DNA of 64,000 nucleotides, from positions 49,535,830 to 49,599,829 of the forward strand of contig NC_134454.1 in assembly GCF_030867145.1 (NCBI RefSeq), given 5' to 3'. Source of the stretch: Opisthocomus hoazin (Eukaryota; Chordata; Aves; Opisthocomiformes; Opisthocomidae). The notes under the pieces were generated by a model. That model did no database searches. It worked only from the letters and a program-made list of their open reading frames with translations, and had not been told where the DNA came from. The position numbers were made by a program, and so were the translations under genes. Below, in pieces: positions 38,741 to 49,529 of this stretch; within the stretch, counting starts at the first letter, position 1, and every line of letters starts with the position of its first letter.

Positions 38741-41394
38741 TTAACTTTCAGAGAGAGCATGCACCCATGTAGCATAAACTATTACCACCATCAGTTACGT
38801 TTTAAATAATGCATTATCCTGCAAAATAGCAGCTACTTCTTTTGTATACTACACAGATTCTACTTGAGCTGTTTATAGGCATAGCAGCAAAAAATGCAGG
38901 TCCTGCTTTATTGCCTTGTGATAATGCCAGTACCTGGGAGACCCAGAAGCAACTTCTTACCTCATTAACAGTACAAAACTGTCTCAAAAGGAAGCAGACA
39001 ACAAAACCCTAATATACAGCTCTGCTGTGTCTCTCATTCTCTCTCTCTCTTTGGTATTAGGGACATCTCGGTTACTAACAGCCATTTGGGTGTATTACAA
39101 TGAGTAAGCCTCTTGTATTGGTTTTAAGAAGATACATAGCTTTGCCCACACTGCTAGTCTTCCCGAGCATGCTCCTACCCTTCAGTGGAACATATCCTTA
39201 ATAAAACCCCAATGTAGTTGTTAAGACCTACATGCTGAAGTTAACTGCTTTGGATATTACCTAGTAGCTAGAATCAACAGATTGCTGCACTGTTTATACC
39301 AAGACATTCAGGTTTTTAGTATTTTTTTTCCTCTTAAATATGTAATTCAATTTAAGGAACCTAAATCATTATCATAATAGTCTCATCGCTTTTCAGAAGA
39401 TTGTCCATGGTAAGTGTCTGCATGCCAATGTAATACATTCTGTATCTTTATCTACAATAATGTAATACATAATATATAGACACTCTACTGTGTCTCTTGC
39501 ATTCAGTATGGTTAACTTCTCTCTCATGGCACTGGCTGGAGGATCGCTACAGTTGCCCACAGAACTTTCTGCTCAGAAACCTTGAAACACCAACAGTATA
39601 ATCCTAAAACTGAGACCAGATTTACCTAGCTTGTGTTTAGCCCTCATTTAAGAGGCAAAGGTTTTACCTGATCAGTCCTGATGATTCAGATCTCTGCTAA
39701 TCATGACATTAAAGAACAAGTCACACTTATTCCTCAGTGATTGATGAGAGCTGGCTCATAAAAAGGAATGGTAGGTGGAATGAAAAAAATCCTTGACTTT
39801 TAAAAGGAGCTCAGAGGTAAATGCAAAATAAATACAATGCAAAGGGAAGATAACAGCTAATAAATATTTATTGTTCACTGGTGTCGTATTGTCAGCCTTA
39901 TGATGCATTGAGCAGTCGGTGCTGTTTCTGTAGCAGAGTACACCATGCTCTTAGGAAGCTGATTTGAGGAAGGATCTCCTTTAAAATTCTGCCTTTTACT
40001 CGTGCTACGTAAGGACATTGTTGCTGTCATAATATATGCAGCTTTTGTACTCCATTTCATTCAAACAAACTTGTAACATGTCCTAAAAAATGTCTTTTTG
40101 TTCTGTGTTTATTGTCATTCCCCTCAGCTTCCTAGATACTCTTGTCTCGTTTGTTAATTAAGACTACAGGCGCTATTAAGCATTTACATTTCATGGGCAT
40201 TGTTGTTGTAATTTCCCTTGGAAATTATGAAGGCATTGCACTGCATAACTCCATCAGATCCAGACAGGAAATTAAGCAGTCCTCTTCCACATTTTCAAGA
40301 CTTGCTTTCCAAAGCCATGCTTGTTTAAAAAAAAAAATTCAACCATGACATACTATCCCATCTCTTACAGGAAACAGTGAAAGTTAGTCATACTTTCAGG
40401 CTCTTTTCTTTTCATGCTAAGTAAATATTCTTTGTAAAAACATTTTTAAGATTCTTGCTCTTGCCATCCTCATTGTGTTCCTGCTTACCATCAGCAGATG
40501 TTTTGAATGCCGTAATTGCAGGGGTCGTGCACCTTGTTACCTTCTCAGGAATGTGCCAATATTTTTTTCCTGCTTTGGTTTTTCTGGATTTTGCTTTCTG
40601 CCTCTCATACATTTTACTGGCACCGAGAGCAAATGGATTTCCCGTTTCTTTTTTTATGGCCAGCTTGTGTCAGTCTTATCATTTTAACCTGTTTATCCAG
40701 CATTTCAGGATACTATCCAAATATCCTACTCAAGACTGACAACTTAAGCCTTTAAAGAAAACACTAATGTACTCAGAGGTGGGTAAGCTGAAGTTACAAC
40801 CCATTTCAAAACACCTCATGAAGATTTAGCCAGCTGAATTCAAATCTAGCACTATGTGTTTCCTATCTGCTGTCTCTACAGTTCTTTTACTATACTTTAA
40901 CACATGGATAATGAACAATCATCCCTCCTGCCCTGTATATTGAATTTTTTCATTTGACAGGAATTTATGAATGCTGTGATGATTGATTGAAAAAATTCTT
41001 CCTCAATATTAAAAATACATTTTAACTTCTTCTGAATCAGGACACTCTGGCTAGAAAAAGGTAATACACGGAAGGACAACTTAGATGAATGGTTACACTG
41101 AATATTAAAAGAACAGCAAAGTTTTGAACTGTAACTCTGATGGCTTTGTTCCTGCTGACTGGATGCAATCTGAAAACCAATGAAATCCAACATGCTAACT
41201 TAAAACATTTGCTTTTGAAGCATCTGTTTTCCACTGACTTCCATAGGTACCGTAATTCTAATCTCCAAAGCTAATGTAATGGCCAACCCCTAAACCATAA
41301 ACAGTTTAAGCAGCTGCCTGGATGCTCTGGTAGCCAATCTGTTTTAATCACTAACTGGCAGAGATGGAAAACCATCTACTGTAGAGTGCAACTC

Positions 41395-41468
41395 TAGAGA
41401 ATCAATTCCTAGATGATCTTTAAGATCCCTTCCAACTCAAACCACTTTGTGATTCTCTAATTCTGTGT
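41395..41468 (+). mobile_element. CR1 3' fragment, plus strand
   Basis: A short tail reading gatgatctttaagatccctt, then ccaactcaaaccactttgtg and attctctaattctgtg, the CR1 terminus with its repeat units. About 70 bp. Confidence 0.8.
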
Positions 41469-41809
41469 GCTGTTGTTAAAAGCACAACTGACAGAAGTTA
41501 GCGCTTTTTGCAAAACCAATCCTCCCTTGTAAGGCAGGGAGGAGATAGAAGGTCAAAGAATGTGGTTATGCAAAAAGACTTGGCAAGTGAACTGCTCATC
41601 TAGAGGGAACTAAACAAACGTTGAAAAAACACTTACTTACAAGTAGAAGATAGCTCCAAGTCCTTGCCTTTTAATCAAATATATTTTCAAGCAGAAAATT
41701 CCAGTCAGTAGAAGTACAGCAGAGTGTGAAAACAGAAGTGCAACTGCATAACCCTATTTATATTGTCAACACTCAAAATAGAGGGATAAATTCTGTAATC
41801 CTTCAAGTG

Positions 41810-42267
41810 TGGCACATGGGTCGGGGCAATCCCAAGCACAAATACAGGCTGAGTGGAGAATGGATTGAGAGCAGCCAGCCAAGAAGGACTTGTGGGTACT
41901 GGTGGACGAAAAGCTGGACATGACCCAGCAGTGTGCATTCGCAGCTCAGAAGGCCAGCCATACCCTGGGCTGCATCACAAGCAGTGTGGCCAGCAGGTCG
42001 AGGGAGGGGATTCTGCCCCACTGCTCCACTCTGATGAGAGCCCACCTGGAGTCCTGCATCCAGCTCTGGAGCCCTCAGCACAGGAAAGACACAGACCTGT
42101 TGGAGTGGGTCCAGAGGAGGGCCACAAAAATGGTCAGAGGGATGGAGCACCTGTCTACAAGGAAAGGCTGAAAGAGTTGGCATTGTTCAGCCAGGAGAAG
42201 GGAATGCTCTGGGGAGACCTTATAGCAGCCTTCCAGTACCTGAAGGAGACCTACAAAAAAGCTGGAG
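41810..42267 (+). mobile_element. CR1 LINE (older host copy), part 1
   Basis: Starts in CR1 sequence (cacatgggtcggggcaatcc), then encodes decayed RT C-terminal pieces ([19 protein letters not shown]) and continues into the 3' region (cagccttccagtacctgaag). It breaks at gctggagagggac, where a different CR1 3' end begins, and resumes at 42478. Confidence 0.88.
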
Positions 42268-42477
42268 AGGGACGTATTTCTTCCCTCTGAGGGTGACAGA
42301 GCCCTGGAACAGGCTGCCCAGGGAGGTGGTGGAGTCTCCTTCTCTGGAGATATTCAAGACCCGCCTGGACAAGGTCCTCTTCAGCCTACTGTAGGTAACC
42401 CTGCTTTGGCAGGAGGGTTGGACTAGATGACCCACAGAGGTCCCTTCCAACCCCTACCATTCTGTGATTCTGTATCA
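42268..42477 (+). mobile_element. Younger CR1 3' end inserted in the older CR1
   Basis: About 210 bp from gtatttcttccctctgaggg to ccattctgtgattctgta, the same subfamily as the copies at 32193 and 48252. It splits the older CR1 of the same orientation. Its 5' truncation falls in the untranslated region just after the RT frame. Confidence 0.82.
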
Positions 42478-42757
42478 TAAGGGCATGGAGCGATAGGGCA
42501 AGGCGTAATGTCTTTAAACTGAAAGAGGGTGGATTTAGATTCAATATAAGGAAGAAATTCTTTACTATGAGGGTGGTGAGGCACGGGAACAGGTTGCCCA
42601 GAGAAGTTGTAGATACCCTGTCTCGGTGGAAGTGTCCAAGGCCAGGTTGGATGAGGCTTTGAGCAAGCTGGTGTGGTGGAAGGTGTCTCTGCCCATGGCA
42701 GGGGGGTTGGAACTAGGTGATTGTTAAGGTCCCTTCTAACCCAAACCATTCTACAAT
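42478..42757 (+). mobile_element. CR1 LINE (older host copy), part 2
   Basis: Continues the element broken at 42267: cataagggcatggagcgata, ggtggatttagattcaatat, aggttgcccagagaagttgt. It ends in a decayed terminal repeat (ccattctacaattttaaa). Confidence 0.88.
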
Positions 42758-43631
42758 TTTAAAGGGAAAACAATTTTCCCACCCAGGCTTCTCTAATTTG
42801 GTTTTAACTTCCTGCTTCCTTATGTCACCACAGATTGAGCAGGTTCAGAAGTGACTCGGCATGTTGCCTGATCTGGACTGTGCTCATAGCATGGTTGTGC
42901 TGGCTATAGACCCTAAGGCTTGAACTCCCATTTTCTGTTGCAATGTTTTGGTCTGCAGACATTTCCAGGGAGGTGAAAGAGGTTACTGAGCAAATGAGAT
43001 AGGAGATTTTCTGCCTGCTTTCCTGCCCATGCTGAGTGCTGAGGTAGCAATCTGCAACAGCAGGTGATAAGCAGACAGACTGACATTTTGGTGAGGAGTT
43101 CCTTCAGCAAACTCAGTCTCTAAGCAAACAGGAAAAAGGAATAGGCAGGTTTTGTCACTTGAATATCGCTTTTCTTATGAGAAATTAAGAATTCTTTTTC
43201 TTGATGGAGTAGAGTTAAATAACGTGTTTTCACGGAACTAAATAAAAAAATTGTATAAAGGGGAGGATAGAGATTGTACTTGAAGAATCAGCTGTGAAAT
43301 ATATGAATATTACTCAGCTTTATGGCACTCATTCAAAGTCTGTTGTAGTCAACAGAAGTAGTCTTTTACTGAAGTAAACTTGTTATCAACAGTAATTTAA
43401 CAGTTTCTGCTGAATTTGGAATATGCCAGAAATGTGGTATGATCAGTTGAAATGAGTGCTTTTTATGCTAGCATAAAATAACATAGATCTATCATTTTGC
43501 AGTGTGGGCTCTAAATTTAGAGTTCCAGCAATCATGTGATGCTCTTACTAGTTTTCTGTTACATTACTCATACATACATATATTTTAATTACTCTATAAC
43601 TGAAACTCTTATGTAATTGTTGCAGTTGAGC

Positions 43632-43695
43632 AGTGGGTTGGGCAAAGTGACTTCTAGAAGTTCCTTCCAACGCAAATTATTCTGTGCTCTGTTGC
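43632..43695 (+). mobile_element. CR1 3' fragment, plus strand
   Basis: A short remnant reading ggttgggcaaagtgacttct, agaagttccttccaacgcaa, attattctgtgctctgttg. It matches the CR1 3' terminus only. Confidence 0.65.
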
Positions 43696-44916
43696 TTGTA
43701 GATAGCAACTCACATGGCTACTGTTTTTCGTATTAGCTTACAAAAGTCTTAAGAAATCTCTACTTCTTCTTGCTCTGCATAAAGCATAGAGATCTTCAAA
43801 GGGACTATTACGCGGGGGGGCTGGGGGCATCAGTGACAGAACTGTACCACTCCAACATCACTATGCTGTGTTGTATGGTATTTTTAATATACTATGTCTC
43901 AATGTTACAGTTAAGCACTTATTGTGATACTTTTTTATTTGCACTCTGTGGAGTGTTCAGTGGCTGAACTGCAGGGGGCAGTTATGGCAAACTCCTAAGA
44001 CAGCATGGTTAGAAGGCAAAGAAGTAACAGAGGTGCTTTTTGAAAAAGTAATACCTCCCTCCTAATGAAATGCAAAGATACTCTCCTCTTAGAAGGAACA
44101 GAACTGATATATTTGCATCTGCTTTATCAGGCAATAACGCACAGTGAAATGACCATACTGTAACTGCTGCTGTAAGAAACCGCTGAAATATAAAACATTT
44201 ATATCAATTGTGGATATAAGTTATCTGACATTTCGCTTAAGCAGCTTTCTTACAAAACCAAAATAAGAACCAGCACTTCGATCATTAAAAAGAAACAATG
44301 TACCCTTCAAAACATTAAGAAACAAGAAAACTCAGCTTCAGAATAAAAACTTTTTCAGAAGTAGAAATAATGGAGCTGGTTATGGCTGGCTGCAGCTCTC
44401 AGTACACTCTGATAAAAAGTATACCAGAGAGAATTAAAGCACTAAAGCTAGCTGCTCTCTTTAAAAATACTCTGAGTGGTTTATTCCAAGAGCAATAGAA
44501 GTACGTATTTTTAAAAAACATGCATTTATTGCATATGCATTACCAGATGAAGTGAAGGTCTTAATAATCTGGGGAAGGCCCAAATTGGCCATTTTGCCCT
44601 TGGTGAGGAGAAGGGCCAGCCCTTTGTAAACTTGTTGAACCAGTCCTGAAGGAAAGGGCAGCACTGGGAGGACAGGTGAGTTTGGGTCAGGAAAACAGCA
44701 GATTCACTTAGTCAAGCATCATCCATGACCAATGCAGCTTTGTGTAATAGTGTGGGGACTTGAACACCCGAGCTCTGTACACTGAGTTTCAGGCTCCTAG
44801 GAAAGTAAAACATGAAAACACAGGCGTCAGAGTACGAATCAGTTATTACCGCACATGAGAAAGGCTTTCAGTTTTTGATTTGAACTGATATAATTTCTGG
44901 TCTTGTCATGCTCCAG

Positions 44917-45018
44917 AATGACAGTGAAGGTGTGGAGGTTATAAATCCAAAAGGTCTAGGAGACAATTCACAGAGAATCAAGATTTCACAAAATAAGAAA
45001 ACTGCACGTACTAATCAG
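44917..45018 (+). CDS. SLC28A3: SLC28A3 coding exon 2 (residues 20-53)
   Basis: Seen: acceptor tgtcatgctccag, 34 codons in phase 0, donor CAG/gtatgg. It encodes a hydrophilic Asn/Lys-rich segment starting NDSEGVEVINPKGLGDNS and ending KTARTNQ. Known: the human CNT3 second block also starts with Asn, contains a GNNS-like motif and ends TN.KQ before an acidic block. Role: part of the cytoplasmic N-terminal tail, which is poorly conserved among CNT proteins. The exon joins exons 1 and 3 without a frameshift. Similarity is modest, so support rests mainly on phase, position and the motif pattern. Confidence 0.78.
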
Positions 45019-45764
45019 GTATGGTTTTTTCTTTATTTTTTTCTTTTGAATAACCTTATGTAAATTCATAAACCTCAAATTCAGTGTCAGTAATTGGCTG
45101 TGATAATACATCCAAGACAGATATTTTAACAAAACCTGAATTTGATTTAAAATTCATAAACTGACAGGGAGGAGAGTTCTGTTCTCAGAAACACGTGAAG
45201 GAAAAAACACATAAAATTGACAGATTGTGTAGGATTCAGAAAAATGTTTTCTAATGTCATAATGGCTTCATGCAAGACACAAAAGAGACATCAGAAATGG
45301 TGATTAGAGGGAATATTATGGACCAGGAGTTGATATAGAAGCATTTTCTCCTGAGAAGTTGGAAAAAGAGAAGATGGAAACATTGGGTTTAGTGATGCAA
45401 TATTTCAGTCAGACAGGGCATACATATTAAATACTAATCCAAAATAGGGGAAATTTCAGACAAACACAGACTGGAGGCAAGAGCTCTGACATACAACTGG
45501 CCAGAAAAAGAAGAAGAGACTACAATACAGATGACTTCGTAAAGACAGATAACATCCATTTTGACTTCTTTTGACTGTATGTTTGTTTAAGCCCACTTAG
45601 TGAGTAGCTCACTATGAAGACGTGAGTCAGGTTAAAAAAAACAGGTATTTTGCTAGTGTCTTGTATTAATATTTTTACATCCATAGTCCAGGAATTATCT
45701 GCTATTCTGAAAGTTTGATTAAAAACTTCTAGTACTTTCCTGTGTCATAATCATACCTACTTAC

Positions 45765-45896
45765 TGAATTTGGTGATGGTACTTGAAGCAGCACATAAGC
45801 AATAGAGGTTTCCTGATGCTGCAAATATTCTTTTCTATATTCTAGTGTTTTTTGGACAAGATCAGAGACAGCAAAGGCATGCTGCCAAAGAGATGC
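45765..45896 (-). CDS. Candidate antisense exon, 44 codons, unknown product
   Basis: Seen: a minus-strand frame running ASLWQHAFAVSDLV...YVLLQVPSPNS, ending at a good donor (TCA/gtaagt) and preceded by a possible acceptor (gaagcagag) in phase 0. Alternative acceptors lie a few bases upstream. Its composition looks protein-like. It is phase-compatible with the minus-strand ATG exon at 47402-47470. I do not recognise a family. It could be a real exon of an antisense gene nested in SLC28A3, or a chance frame with a chance donor. Confidence 0.3.
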
Positions 45897-47401
45897 CTCT
45901 GCTTCAAAAGTTGAAATAATTCCAGGTTTACAGTGATGGAAAGGATCATTCAAACTGTTCTGACATGCGCTAGACCAGGATCTGAGATCCTAAGAGTGGA
46001 AGGTGGTAGACAGTGCCTATACCTTCTTCAACAAAGCCAGCAAAAAGGAAAATGTCAAAACAGAAAGAATAAAAGGACTTTCAGAACTGATTGAAACTGT
46101 TGAAAAATGGAAAAAAGTAGTGGAAGTCAAAAAAAGCTTGATTTTAGTCGATGAAACCCATTTCCCACTCAGAAGGTTCATCTGAAAGCATTCAGCCACT
46201 ACTTTGTGCAAGTGTATTAGAGATATGTATGCGCACACCAACACTTTGTCAGTAATACTGTGACTGAGGCAGAAGAGCTTATTTTGACGTTCTGCAGAGC
46301 ATGGAGTTTGCTGTGCCCCTGCTGGCAAGAGCCCATGCACTCCACGCAGCCCTTGGGTTAGCCTCAGCAAGGGCTGGCACCCCCCAGGAGCCAGATCTCA
46401 TATCATGTTTGGCCAAGAAGAAAAGGGGTTTGGATCCTCTCTTTTCCTTGTGCATCTGCACAGAGTTAGACACAAAGTGATCTTTGATTTCAGCTTTTCT
46501 TAACACCTTTTAACGTAGATGTAGGAAAGAATATATGACAATAAAATGGTGATGTAATAACATTGTGAGCGTATTTAAATACATTGTAGACAATGTGATT
46601 TGATGCTTTTTATATTGAAACTCAAATAAAAATAGGTTATATTCTCAAGACAAACTATATTTCACAAATTCAAAGAAGCAGAGCCCAGGCTGTGAGTGAT
46701 CCAGGGGAGCTTCTGGCCTGCGGAAGATGCTGTGGCATGGGGGGAAGCAACGGGTGAGCATGATCTGGCCTAGGCAGCAAGTGAAGCAGGGGCACTGGGG
46801 ATGGTGGTGGGAATGGAGGCAGGAGGAGTGGGACATGGGCTTCGAGCTGGGACCAGGAGAGAGGTCATGGTGCCAGGGGGAGCGCAGCTGCCTGCAAATG
46901 TGGAAGCATGGCTCATCGACCCAGAGGCCTGGGCTCTCCTGATTTATAATGCAGGTTCAAAAATCTGTGAGAAGCCCTGGCATGCAATATAAGCCAAATT
47001 TAGTGCCAGGAATAAATGATATTTCAATACTGTCATCACTCGGTGTCCCTCAGGTGAGAAGCCCACCTCCTACAGCTTCCGGGAAGTGTGCTCCCAGTTA
47101 CCAAAAATAATAGCAACTTAGTGGGCAGCAGCATCTGCATTTTTCAGGTTTGCTTTGTTTCACAGTCTAGACCAAAGACAGAAAAAGACTGATCTCAGCA
47201 AAAATGTGGCCGTAAGGTACAGTGCAGCTCCACAGAGCCACACAACCCCCACCCCCACCCCCCCCTCCAAAAACTGCAATCAAGAGGACTCGGAGACTAC
47301 TGTCCTTGTCACATTGAGCTGTCTCCTAGGGGAATGAATAGCAGCTTCTACGTACACGCTCCTCCGCACCATTTTAATTACTGGTCATATGTTAATTTTA
47401 C

Positions 47402-47470
47402 CTTTGAGCTGGTGCAAGTCTCTTGACAGAAACTAGCTGAAGTCTTTCCAGGACTTTCAGCAGCATCCAT
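47402..47470 (-). CDS. Candidate antisense first coding exon, 23 codons
   Basis: Seen on the minus strand: ATG in good context (CAGCCATGG), 23 codons starting MDAAESPGKTSASF and ending CTSSK, then AAG/gtaaaa in phase 0. Just upstream, ctgcctttccag could be an acceptor. A good minus-strand donor (GCGG/gtgagt at about 47590-47596) inside the CpG-rich block could end a noncoding first exon. Inference: a gene transcribed from this block opposite to SLC28A3. The product is unknown; a chance frame remains possible. Confidence 0.3.
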
Positions 47471-47479
47471 GGCTGGAAA

Positions 47480-48050
47480 GGCAGACCGAAGGCAGGGGCC
47501 GGGGCAAGGTCTGTGGTGGGCCTTGCCTCACACCGCAGCTTGGGGAATGCAGTTAGCACAGATAATAGCGACACAGAAAGAAAAGGTAAACTCACCCGCA
47601 GCCTGCCACCGCTCCAAGCTGGCTGGTCACGGTGGGCCGACTCCTCGTGAGAGGGTATGACACAACCACCAGCTCAGGAAGGCGTTGTCTGCCGTCACCA
47701 TGGTGCTGGCAACCGGTCGTTGCGCTGACACAGCGTCACAACGAGGAGGCCGCGCGCGGTGCAAGGGCCCAGAGCATTTGCGCTGCTGCTTTTGAAGGCA
47801 ACGGACGCCTGCTGTGGCTCGCTGGCGCCACCATGGACCCCGCCACGTATCTGAAGGTACGTGCCCGTGGGACAGGCACTTTCCCTAGGCCCCTCCTGAG
47901 CGGGCCGGGGGGAATAATCGCGGGGTGGGCACGGCAGCCCCCACGGCTGCGCTGCTGGGCACCTTTGGAGGGCTGGCTCCCAGCCGTCTCAACCACTGTC
48001 CTTGAACATGGCGGAGGTCAGACTGTGGTTGTTCAGAAGCTTTAACGCAG
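47480..48050. promoter_or_regulatory. CpG-rich block in SLC28A3 intron 2, possible promoter
   Basis: A clear rise in GC and CpG against AT-rich surroundings (for example ggccgcgcgcggtgcaaggg and accggtcgttgcgctgacac). Known: vertebrate CpG islands usually mark promoters and are often bidirectional. It contains a plus-strand ATG exon (47833) and lies beside a minus-strand ATG exon (47402). GCAAC/GTTGC arms at about 47709-47723 form a small inverted repeat. Edges are by eye. Confidence 0.55.
47833..47856 (+). CDS. SLC28A3: Candidate alternative first exon of SLC28A3 (MDPATYLK)
   Basis: Seen: GCGCCACCATGG, an optimal Kozak start, then eight codons and a donor (AAG/gtacgt) in phase 0. SLC28A3 exon 3 (49447) begins in phase 0, so splicing to it would give an in-frame protein with a shorter N terminus that bypasses exons 1 and 2. 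It lies in the CpG-rich block. Inference only: it could equally start an unrelated transcript. Confidence 0.4.
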
Positions 48051-48251
48051 CCGGGCACACATAGATTCAGGTAGCAAAAAGTGCGTTCCTAGGGAAAATC
48101 CGCTGTCTGGCCAAATTTCAAGTTTCTGCTACAAAGCCTGTGGACGCTACCTCTCTTTAAAGGATTATTACCTGTTACCTTTCCTTGGCAGCTTTTCTTA
48201 GGAATAAATTTGTTGGCTTAGTTAAATTTTTAAAATGATAATCGTCCCCCT

Positions 48252-48984
48252 CAGAATCACAGAATCACAGAATGGTAGGGGTTGGAAGGGACCTCTGTGG
48301 GTCATCTAGTCCAACCCCCCTGCCGAAGCAGGGTCACCTACAGCAGGCTGCACAGGACCTTGTCCAGGCGGGTCTTGAATATCTCCAGAGAAGGAGACTC
48401 CACCACCTCCCTGGGCAGCCTGTTCCAGTGCTCCGTCACCCTCAGAGGGAAGAAGTTCTTCCTCATGTTCAGACGGAACTTCCTGTGCTTCAGTTTGTGC
48501 CCGTTGCCCCTTGTCCTGTCACTGGGCACCACTGAAAAGAGTTTGGTCCCATCCTCCTGACACCCACCCTTCAGATATTTATAGGCATTTATTAGGTCCC
48601 CTCACAGCCTTCTCTTCTTCAGGTTAAACAAGCCCAGCTCCCTCAGCCTCTCCTCGTAGGAGAGATGTTCCAGTCCCCTCACCATCCTCGTAGCCCTCCG
48701 CTGGAGTCTCTTCAGTAGCTCCTCATCTTTCTTGAAGTGGGGAGCCCAGAACTGGACACAGTACTCCAGATGGGGCCTCACTAGGGCAGTGTAGAGGGGA
48801 AGGAGAACCTCCCTCGACCTGCTGGCCACACTCCTTCTAATGCACCCCAGGATGCCATTGGCCTTCTTGGCAGCCAGGACACACTGCTGGCTCATGGTCA
48901 ACCTGTCGTCCACCAGGCCACCCAGGTCCCTCTCCACAGAGCTGCTCTCCAGCAGGTCTGCCCCAAGCCTGTACTGATGCATCA
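48252..48984 (-). mobile_element. CR1 LINE 3' part, minus strand
   Basis: Starts on the plus strand with aatcacagaatcacagaatg (terminal repeats) and extends about 730 bp to near ctgtactgatgcatc. The minus strand keeps an open frame for the RT C terminus ([41 protein letters not shown]), so it is less decayed than the other CR1 copies here. It belongs to the same subfamily as the copies at 8789, 32193 and 42268. Confidence 0.93.
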
Positions 48985-49446
48985 ATTTAACCGTTCTCTG
49001 TACATAATATTTCCACCATACTAAAGTTCTGCAAAGAGAGAAGGGACAAAAACAGGGGGTCATCAACAGGAGGTGGTGGGCAAGCTGGCCAAATAGCAGC
49101 TTTACCATCCCTACATGCAGCTCTCACTCTTCGGCGCGTGTGCAAAGGTGATCTGTATGGAGCCCTCTTCAGCTCTGAGTAGCACTGGTATTTTTTTCCC
49201 CCTTTATTTCCCCTTTCAAAATGATGTGGATGGCTTGGGAAAGTTCACAGCCACCGTCTAACCACTGGGTTTGACTGGTACGGTCACAGTGTTGGTGGCA
49301 GACAGGAGAGCTGCAGCCGTGCACTCGGTGCAGACAGGAGAGTCTTGAGACTGCTTCAGCCATCTGCCAGCCGGGATCTGTTTTTTTGCACCTTATTTAA
49401 CAAGCATGCATCCCTCTCACAGCTTTGGCAATGATCTGTTTTCCAG

Positions 49447-49529
49447 GAGGACTTACACATCAATACTGAGAGGGATCTGCACGAAAACAAATGTGACTCA
49501 GTAGATGTTGAGCAGCCACGCCTGAAAGG
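49447..49529 (+). CDS. SLC28A3: SLC28A3 coding exon 3 (residues 54-80 plus 2 bases)
   Basis: Seen: acceptor tctgttttccag, then 27 codons starting EDLHINTERDLHENKC and ending VEQPRLK, then GG before donor gtaatg; phase 0 in, phase 2 out. The split Gly codon is completed by exon 4. Known: the human CNT3 tail has an acidic block of matching position (DEEQVTVEQD... to KG) just before the Cys-rich stretch. Role: the end of the disordered cytoplasmic tail. Exon 2 and the candidate alternative exon at 47833 could both splice to it. Confidence 0.85.

Larger units (their letters stand above)
36269..44916 (+). other. SLC28A3 intron 1
   Basis: About 8.6 kb, GT...AG. It holds CR1 pieces at 38680, 41395, 41810-42757 and 43632, listed separately, plus two weak minus-strand frames (40412-40612 and 39875-40060) discussed in the findings. 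No other gene is supported. Confidence 0.75.
45019..49446 (+). other. SLC28A3 intron 2
   Basis: About 4.4 kb. It contains the minus-strand candidate exons at 45765 and 47402, the CpG-rich block at 47480-48050 with a possible alternative first exon, a C-rich run near 47247-47269, and a minus-strand CR1 at 48252. Confidence 0.75.

Noticed and set aside
46003..46185. Plus-strand 60-codon Lys/Glu-rich frame ending RRFI
   Set aside because: No convincing acceptor, no CNT3 match and no phase link to exons 2 and 3. A-rich DNA often gives such frames.
47247..47269. C-rich run as a possible G-quadruplex on the minus strand
   Set aside because: Short, simple-sequence-like and without regular loop spacing; nothing links it to function.
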